Positions 43,114 to 48,894 of a DNA stretch of 48,894 bases are shown here, in pieces. Origin of the DNA: CAZLQF01 sp964561545. Lineage in GTDB: Bacteria > Bacteroidota > Bacteroidia > CAILMK01 > CAYYUA01. The notes beneath the pieces were generated by a model. That model ran no database searches, had not been told where the DNA came from, and worked only from the letters and a program-made list of their open reading frames with translations. The translations under genes and the position numbers were made by a program. Numbering within the stretch: position 1 is the first letter of the stretch; every line of letters starts with the position of its first letter. The stretch lies in NCBI GenBank assembly GCA_964561545.1, contig CAZLQF010000020.1, positions 1-48,894 on the forward strand. Reading direction: 5' to 3'.

Positions 43114-44148
43114 TTATCGAAAAATTTGAATTTTTTTAACCCACTCGCTTGCTCTTTCTACCATTAAAAATTCCCCTACTAAGAAAAACAAGGCAGCGCC
43201 GATGAAATACTGAAAATGATCGGAATAGTCGGTATAAACAGTTGCTCCAATCTCCCGTTTTTCCATTTTGGCAAATTGATCAAGAATGGCTTCCACGTTT
43301 TTGGTGATATTGCCCAACCTTATGTAAGATCCTCCTCCTTCATTAGAGATGTTTTGGAGCATCGATTCATTCATTTTACTTACCACCACGTTGCCTTGTT
43401 GATTTCTAACAAAGTCAACCTGCCTTCCATTTTCTTTAATAGGAATAGGCGCCCCGTCCGGTGTTCCGGTTCCGAGCGTATGGATAACCACCCCTTCTTC
43501 TCTGGCTGATTGGGCAGCTTCAATGGCATCTCCTTGATGGTTTTCGCCATCAGAGATGATCAACATGGTCTTGTATTTTTGTTGATTATCATTAAAACTT
43601 TGGACGCCTTGTTCGATAGCGTCTCCGATGGCTGTACCCTGAGTAGGTACCATATCAGGGTTGACTGTATTTAAATAGATCCTTGCGGCTGCATAATCCA
43701 AGGTTAACGGCATCTGAACATAAGCATTGCCGGCAAACACAATTAGGCCCACACGGTCATTGGCCATTTCGTCCAATAAGCCTGATATAAATTGCTTGGC
43801 TTTTTCCATACGGCTGACCCCCACATCATCAGCTCTCATACTCCTCGAAAGGTCAAGTGCGATCATTACATCCACGCCTTTGCGCTCCACTTCCTTGGTT
43901 TTGGTACCCATTTGAAGGTTGGCCATTCCAAGGCTCAAAAAAGCAACCCCGATTAAAATGAACAAGTGCTTCATCTGGTATTTATAACGAGGACGCCCCA
44001 GCATTAATTGCTCGAGGGTTGATTGGTCTCCAAACTTGCTGATGGCTTTTTTACGCCATCGAAGCCTCCACCAGAATAATAGCAGCAGGGTTGGAATGGC
44101 TAAAAGGACATATAGAAATTCGGTATTTGCAAACTTTAAATGCTCCAT
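43114..44148 (-). CDS. batB: BatB: von Willebrand factor A membrane protein
   Basis: The 344-residue protein has an N-terminal helix (EFLYVLLAIPTLLLLFWW), a second near 58-76, and a vWA domain with the MIDAS metal motif DLSRS at 99-103. The GTAIGDAIEQG threonine and the SDGENHQGD segment complete the site. The last helix (YFIGAALFFLVGEFLMV) anchors the C-terminus. MIDAS-containing vWA proteins bind ligands or partners through a divalent metal. It follows batA by 14 bases and precedes batC. Confidence 0.93.
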   Translation of the reverse strand: MEHLKFANTEFLYVLLAIPTLLLLFWWRLRWRKKAISKFGDQSTLEQLMLGRPRYKYQMKHLFILIGVAFLSLGMANLQMGTKTKEVERKGVDVMIALDLSRSMRADDVGVSRMEKAKQFISGLLDEMANDRVGLIVFAGNAYVQMPLTLDYAAARIYLNTVNPDMVPTQGTAIGDAIEQGVQSFNDNQQKYKTMLIISDGENHQGDAIEAAQSAREEGVVIHTLGTGTPDGAPIPIKENGRQVDFVRNQQGNVVVSKMNESMLQNISNEGGGSYIRLGNITKNVEAILDQFAKMEKREIGATVYTDYSDHFQYFIGAALFFLVGEFLMVERASEWVKKIQIFR

Positions 44149-44162
44149 GCCAAGTTACTGGT

Positions 44163-45164
44163 TTAAGGAATCGTTCTCAACAATGTGTAACGGAACAGCA
44201 ATTCAATGCCTAAGATTATTGAAGCAATGATGGCAAAAGGAAGAAATTTTTCTGAGTACCTTTTGAAGGAACTCACCTCAATTTTGGTTTTTTCAAGCCG
44301 GTTAATTTCCTTATAAATTTCCTGAAGCCTTTCATTGTCAGTGGCTCTAAAGTATTGCCCTCCTGTTTGATCGGCCATTTTCGTCAATAACTCATCATCA
44401 AGCTTTACCGCTTTTTGGCGAAAGGATTTGCCATAAGGCGTTTGAACAGGATAAGGCGCGGTACCTTTACTACCTACGCCAATGGTATATACGGTTATAT
44501 CAAATTTTTTTGCAATGTCGGTTGCTGTCAATGGATCGATAAGGCCGGAGTTGTTAACGCCATCGGTTAACAAGATAACCACTTTGCTTTTAGCCGGACT
44601 CTTTTTGAGCCTATCCACCGCGGTAGCCAGGCCCATACCAATGGCAGTACCGTCTTCCAATTCACCACTTTTGGTTTCTTTTATTTGACGTTTTAATATA
44701 CCGTAATCGGTAGTAATAGGGCATTTGGTAAAACTTTCAGCCGAAAAGACCACCAATCCAATCCTGTCATGCTGGCGGTTTTCTATAAAATCCATGGCCA
44801 CATTCTTAGCAGCTTTGAGTCGATTGGGGTTGAAATCTTTGGCCAGCATACTGCTTGATACGTCCATGGCAATCGTAATATCAATACCTTCTGTAGTCAC
44901 TTCTTCTTTTTCAAGCACTGATTGGGGCCTTGCCAAGGCAATTATTAAGAATCCGGCAGTTAGAACACGGGTTCCGGGAATGATCGGCTGGAGGATTTCG
45001 CGCCAGGAAGGCTTAATGTATTGCAAACCATCGAGGCTTGAAATTTTCTGGCTCGGAAACCTTGCCCGATATCGCCATATATACCAACCCAACAAAATGG
45101 GCAGCAATACCAAAAGCCAAAGATAGGCCGGGTTGGCAAATGTTATTCCTTCAAAAAACGGCAT
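44163..45164 (-). CDS. batA: BatA: von Willebrand factor A membrane protein
   Basis: The 333-residue protein resembles BatB. It has N-terminal helices (LWLLVLLPILLGWYIW and RVLTAGFLIIALARP), a vWA domain with the MIDAS motif DVSSS at 101-105, the conserved GTAIGMGLATA threonine and LTDGVNNSG, and a C-terminal helix. It is the first gene of the bat set here. In many Bacteroidota a MoxR-type AAA ATPase and a DUF58 protein precede batA. Here the next gene upstream on the same strand is a nucleotidyltransferase, so that ATPase must be elsewhere. Confidence 0.93.
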   Translation of the reverse strand: MPFFEGITFANPAYLWLLVLLPILLGWYIWRYRARFPSQKISSLDGLQYIKPSWREILQPIIPGTRVLTAGFLIIALARPQSVLEKEEVTTEGIDITIAMDVSSSMLAKDFNPNRLKAAKNVAMDFIENRQHDRIGLVVFSAESFTKCPITTDYGILKRQIKETKSGELEDGTAIGMGLATAVDRLKKSPAKSKVVILLTDGVNNSGLIDPLTATDIAKKFDITVYTIGVGSKGTAPYPVQTPYGKSFRQKAVKLDDELLTKMADQTGGQYFRATDNERLQEIYKEINRLEKTKIEVSSFKRYSEKFLPFAIIASIILGIELLFRYTLLRTIP

Positions 45165-45288
45165 GGGAGGATTTCCAATTCACTTTATCGCTCAAAATTT
45201 TAGCAAATTTTTAGCCAAAAAGGAGAGGCTTTCTAACCGATCATGGATCATTAACAATGAGTAAATGGCTAAAAATAAAAACGAATAG

Positions 45289-46281
45289 CTATTCATAATT
45301 AATCTCCGTGCTGTCACCAATGTTAAGGCTTTGAAGCACCCCTTGCAAAGTGGCATCACTGCCAATGATAGAAGAATTCAACATGGCATTTTGAATTTGA
45401 GCATGGGACCCAATAATCGAATTTCTTACAATGGCGTAATGCAAATTGGCTTGATCTCCTATAGAAACATAAGGGCCGATGATCGAATTTTCAATGTTAC
45501 AATTCGGATCAATGTTGACGGGTGGTATCACAATCGTGGATTCAAATTGATTGTTTTCAGTGACAAATTCCGGTTTTTTAAGTAAAGTAGCATTGGTATC
45601 GATCAGCGTTTCCTTTTTGCCACAATCAAACCAATTATCAATGTTAAAACCAACAATCGGAATGCCTTGCTCAATCATATGCATGATGGCATCGGTTATT
45701 TGAAACTCATTATGAGTCCTTATGTCGTTTTCAATGTTATATTGTAACGCTTCCAATAAAGCTTGTACTTCCTGGATTTTGTATACTCCTACAATGGCAT
45801 GGTTGGATTTTGGAATGGCCGGCTTTTCAACCAAACGCTGGATGTAATGGTCTTCATCCATCTCAGCTACTCCAAAATTTCGGGGATCTTGCACTTTTTT
45901 AGTAGCAATGGTGGAATGCTCATTGTTGAGCAATTGCGGTAAATTCAACTCAAATATGGTATCGCCAAGGGCTACAACAATTTCATCTTCATCTTTTATT
46001 TCTTCCCTTGTTTGCCAAATAGCATCGCCAATTCCCTCACGGTTGGATTGGACCACAAATGCATTGTTGTAATTTGGGTAATACACCTCTACGAATTCTT
46101 TGATCTTTTCACCTAAATAACCGACCACAAAGACAAAATCCCTAACACCTGCTTCTGCCAGGCTGTCTATAATGTGGGCAAGAATGGGCTTGCCGGCAAC
46201 GGGTATGAGTGCTTTGGGGTGTGTATGCGTATGGGGCCTGAGTTTTGATCCAACCCCGGCTACTGGAATAATTGCTTTCAT
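45289..46281 (-). CDS. Sugar-phosphate nucleotidyltransferase with left-handed helix domain
   Basis: The 330-residue protein has the nucleotidyltransferase signature GVGSKLRPHTHTHPKALIPV at residues 9-28, the ALGDTIFE metal site, and VEKP and WFDCGK contacts. The C-terminal 90 residues have hexapeptide repeats (IENSIIGPYVSIGD, IVRNSIIGSHAQI and LNSSIIGSDATLQ) forming a left-handed beta helix. This is the pattern of glucose-1-phosphate thymidylyltransferase- or GlmU-like enzymes. I cannot assign the sugar or nucleotide. It is a single gene between batA and comM, all on the minus strand. Confidence 0.87.
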   Translation of the reverse strand: MKAIIPVAGVGSKLRPHTHTHPKALIPVAGKPILAHIIDSLAEAGVRDFVFVVGYLGEKIKEFVEVYYPNYNNAFVVQSNREGIGDAIWQTREEIKDEDEIVVALGDTIFELNLPQLLNNEHSTIATKKVQDPRNFGVAEMDEDHYIQRLVEKPAIPKSNHAIVGVYKIQEVQALLEALQYNIENDIRTHNEFQITDAIMHMIEQGIPIVGFNIDNWFDCGKKETLIDTNATLLKKPEFVTENNQFESTIVIPPVNIDPNCNIENSIIGPYVSIGDQANLHYAIVRNSIIGSHAQIQNAMLNSSIIGSDATLQGVLQSLNIGDSTEINYE

Positions 46282-46410
46282 GCTACTAATTTTTTCAAAT
46301 AAAACAATTTTAATTGAAATTTATAGGAATAAAGCTGTCCCATCTTGAAAATTTTTATTGCTATACCAATGTTTTAACCGTTGGGTATTGATTCCATTTT
46401 CACCATGTAC

Positions 46411-47949
46411 TCAATCGGCCCAGTCTTCCCGGTCCAGGCTCCTATAATGGATGGCCTCGGCTAAATGCTCTACCTCAATGTTTTCTGAGCCTGCCAGATC
46501 AGCAATGGTTCGTGAAACTTTCAATATACGGTCGTAGGCTCTGGCGGATAAATTGAGCTTGTCCATGGCCGATTTTAGCAGGTTTTGCCCTGCTTGTGAT
46601 ATGATACAAATTTTTCGTACCTGGTTGGTTTCCATTTGGGCATTGGCAAAAATACCCTCGTTGGCTTTAAAGCGTTCTTCCTGGATTTCCCTTGCTTTTA
46701 CCACGCGTTCTCGAACCTCAGCACTGGTCTCGGTTTCTTGCTTAGTAGTAAGTTCTTCAAATTTCACAGGTACCACTTCAATGTGAATATCAATTCGGTC
46801 CATTAGAGGTCCCGAAATCCTGTTAAGGTATTTCTTTACCATGCCAGGTGAGCACACACACTCCTTTTCGGGATTGTTGTAATTACCGCAAGGACATGGA
46901 TTCATGGAAGAAACCAGCATAAAACTGGCCGGATAATCCACGGTAAACTTGGCCCTTGAAATGGTAACCCGCCTTTCTTCCAGTGGTTGGCGTAAAACTT
47001 CTAAAACGGTTCTTTTGAATTCGGGCAATTCATCGAGGAAGAGGACGCCATTGTGAGCTAAGGATATCTCTCCGGGTTGCGGTAATCCGCCTCCGCCAAC
47101 CAGTGCTACATCACTGACCGTATGATGGGGTGATCGAAAGGGCCGGGTGGAGATCAGCGAAGCGTTGCTGGGCATCATTCCAGCTACTGAATGGATCTTG
47201 GTGGTTTCCAGTGCTTCATGCAGGTTAAATGGCGGCATTATGGTAGGAAGCCTTTTGGCAAGCATGGTTTTGCCAGAGCCAGGCGGCCCGATCATGATCA
47301 GATTATGACCTCCGGCTGCGGATATTTCAAGGGCGCGTTTGATGTTTTCCTGCCCTTTTACGTCTGCAAAATCTATTGACGTGTTGTTCAAGTTCTCATA
47401 AAACTCTTCCCGCGTATTGACCTCTATTCGCTCAAGATTGCCGGCACCCTCAAAAAACTCCACAGCCTCCATCATATTTTCAATGCCATAAACAGCTATA
47501 TCGCTAACGATAGCAGCCTCCCGAGCATTTTCTGCAGGTAAGATTAATCCTTGAAAGCCCTCCTTCCTTGCCTGAATGGCAATCGGTAAAGCCCCATTAA
47601 TCGGCTTTAACGTACCATCCAGTGAAAGCTCACCCATAACAATATAATCCTGGAAGTATTCATCAGACAATCGTTGAGTTGCTCCTAAAACACCCAAAGC
47701 AATTGGCAGATCGTAAGCAGATCCTTCCTTTTTAATATCGGCCGGAGCCATGTTAACGATCACTCGCTTGCGCACCGGCTCAAAGCCATTGTTTTTAAGG
47801 GCGGTCTCCACCCTTTGTTGGCTTTCCCGTACTGCATTATCAGGCAATCCAACCATGTAAAAACTGGCCCCTTTGCCAATATCGATTTCAATGGTAATGG
47901 TTTGGGCATCAATGCCAAAAACGGCACTGCCATAAGTTTTGACAAGCAT
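46411..47949 (-). CDS. comM: YifB/ComM family Mg-chelatase-like AAA+ ATPase
   Basis: The 512-residue protein has an N-terminal Lon-protease-like domain (about 1-165, FGIDAQTITIEIDIGKG, then MVGLPDNAVRESQQRVETAL). The AAA+ core has Walker A GPPGSGKTML, Walker B LFLDELPEF and the sensor RPFRSPHHTVSD region. The Cys-rich insert CPCGNYNNPEKECVCSPGM is typical of the family. Its C-terminus has the helical RLDRA-type end. ComM works in natural transformation as a branch-migration helicase in Vibrio and other species. In this organism a general recombination role is possible. The gene is single on the minus strand. Confidence 0.94.
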   Translation of the reverse strand: MLVKTYGSAVFGIDAQTITIEIDIGKGASFYMVGLPDNAVRESQQRVETALKNNGFEPVRKRVIVNMAPADIKKEGSAYDLPIALGVLGATQRLSDEYFQDYIVMGELSLDGTLKPINGALPIAIQARKEGFQGLILPAENAREAAIVSDIAVYGIENMMEAVEFFEGAGNLERIEVNTREEFYENLNNTSIDFADVKGQENIKRALEISAAGGHNLIMIGPPGSGKTMLAKRLPTIMPPFNLHEALETTKIHSVAGMMPSNASLISTRPFRSPHHTVSDVALVGGGGLPQPGEISLAHNGVLFLDELPEFKRTVLEVLRQPLEERRVTISRAKFTVDYPASFMLVSSMNPCPCGNYNNPEKECVCSPGMVKKYLNRISGPLMDRIDIHIEVVPVKFEELTTKQETETSAEVRERVVKAREIQEERFKANEGIFANAQMETNQVRKICIISQAGQNLLKSAMDKLNLSARAYDRILKVSRTIADLAGSENIEVEHLAEAIHYRSLDREDWAD

Positions 47950-48133
47950 AATTATTGCTTAGCTAAAGCTTTGATTAATTGATGGCATGAAATTAGACAA
48001 ATTGTAAGAGCTAATTTAAGTTAAACAGCCAGAAATGTAAAAGCAACCCACATAATCTTTTGCATTTAAAGTGGAATTTTCGAAATTGACTAAGCATTGC
48101 TAACGTTTAATAATCACATAAAGCCATAAAATC

Positions 48134-48703
48134 ATGGAAAAAAACATAAAACCCGAAGAACCGGCTCCGGGTAAGCTTCTTATCTCAGATCCGTTTTTAC
48201 CGGATCCCAACTTTAACCGTACAGTTGTTTTCCTTACTGAGCATAAAGCTGAAGGATCCGTAGGCTTTGTGCTAAATAAACCAATGGACTTTAACCTGAA
48301 TGAGGTCGTAGATTTTGAAGTCCAGCACACCATTCCCCTTTATATGGGTGGTCCGGTACAGCAAGATACCCTCCATATTCTCCATAAAAATCCGGAGGTG
48401 GCTGATCCCAACCTGGAAGTAATTAACGGCGTATATTGGGGTGCTAATTTTGAAGCTGTTAAGATCATGCTGGAAAGCGGGGAAATCAATAACGAGGAAT
48501 TCAGGTTTTACCTTGGATACTCAGGATGGGGTGAAGGGCAATTGAACCGGGAAATTGAAGAAAAAAGCTGGATTGTTACCAAGGCTACCCCAGAGATTGT
48601 CTTCTCCAATGATTCAGAAACGATGTGGAAGGAGGTAATGAAGGAAATGGGCGGTAAATACAGTTATCTTGCCAACTCACCCGATAATCCCCAATGGAAT
48701 TAG
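48134..48703 (+). CDS. yqgE: YqgE/AlgH family protein
   Basis: The 189-residue protein matches the YqgE family: the start APGKLLISDPFLPDPNFNRTV, HKAEGSVGFVLNKP, and MGGPVQQDTLHILH. YLGYSGWGEGQLNREI and the WIVTKATPEIVF end follow. Members are cytoplasmic, with a fold of unknown activity. AlgH was once called an alginate regulator in Pseudomonas, without firm support. It stands alone as the last gene of the window. The remaining 191 bases after it contain no feature that I can support. Confidence 0.96.
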   Translation: MEKNIKPEEPAPGKLLISDPFLPDPNFNRTVVFLTEHKAEGSVGFVLNKPMDFNLNEVVDFEVQHTIPLYMGGPVQQDTLHILHKNPEVADPNLEVINGVYWGANFEAVKIMLESGEINNEEFRFYLGYSGWGEGQLNREIEEKSWIVTKATPEIVFSNDSETMWKEVMKEMGGKYSYLANSPDNPQWN

Positions 48704-48894
48704 CTTTAAAAACAACCAACAGGTTCTTCAATTTTACTTGTCAATTTGTCATAGCGTTATGAATCAATTCATGACAATTGTTAAGCCAAACTTTCGAAAG
48801 TGTTACAAGGGTTAAGCTCGCTACCATTAAGGATTAAAGGCCTAACAAATAAGGCATTTTGTAGCCACTACAAGCTAATTATTGATAGCATTTC

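Noticed and set aside
1..48894. tRNA, rRNA, CRISPR or prophage genes
   Set aside because: I looked for cloverleaf-like sequences, repeats with regular spacing and integrase or phage structural motifs, and found none that I could support.

Overview
The window looks like a chromosomal segment of a Bacteroidota bacterium, probably order Cytophagales. The signs are a type IX secretion sorting domain on the first protein, a batABCDE operon, a PadR-PspC pair, DUF5777 and DUF6427-like proteins, and promoters of the Bacteroidota type (-33 TTG, about 19-20 bases, -7 TAnnTTTG). The DNA is AT-rich with mostly short intergenic spaces. I see no tRNA, rRNA, CRISPR array, prophage or intact insertion sequence. 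Positions 34617-34716 are Ns, a scaffold join inside a haem-protein gene.

Layout. 1-6.4 kb: secreted deacetylase-like protein, diacylglycerol kinase, YjbQ, sugar-phosphate isomerase, ChaN-like protein and a repeat lipoprotein. 6.4-7.2 kb: gene-poor gap with a nested inverted repeat. 7.2-14.3 kb: M16 peptidase with pterin dehydratase, acetyl-CoA synthetase, a DUF721/DciA-like protein, and a lipB-lemA-TPM-TPM run. 14.3-21.4 kb: the most accessory-looking part. It holds a sulfotransferase bracketed by imperfect direct repeats, an FAD oxidoreductase, a membrane polyferredoxin, a possible 26-residue peptide, a long inverted repeat and two GT2 glycosyltransferases. 21.7-25.8 kb: biotin operon bioB-bioF-bioD-bioA with a clear promoter. 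26-31 kb: DinB-like protein, serine-hydrolase-like protein, DUF6427-like membrane protein, HAD-IB phosphatase, DUF456 protein and a PLP enzyme. 31-32.1 kb: PadR with a short PspC protein. 32.3-34.8 kb: operon of two cytochrome-like proteins and a DUF5777 barrel. 35-39.5 kb: ALDH7-type dehydrogenase, rplS with promoter and terminator, UvrD/PcrA helicase. 39.7-45.2 kb: batA-batE without a neighbouring moxR. 45.3-48.7 kb: nucleotidyltransferase, ComM/YifB and YqgE.

How the genes work together. Biotin genes 3-6 of the classical pathway lie in one transcription unit. BatA/B (von Willebrand domains), BatC/E (TPR) and BatD probably form one envelope complex. The oxidoreductase and polyferredoxin could form a short membrane electron-transfer chain. 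The cytochrome/DUF5777 cluster is probably another envelope redox unit. Most genes are ordinary housekeeping genes. The best candidates for something undescribed are the oxidoreductase-polyferredoxin-peptide-glycosyltransferase locus and its repeats, and an exact 18-bp sequence with a GGTTTAACC palindrome shared by the biotin promoter region and the cytochrome/aldehyde dehydrogenase divergent promoter region.
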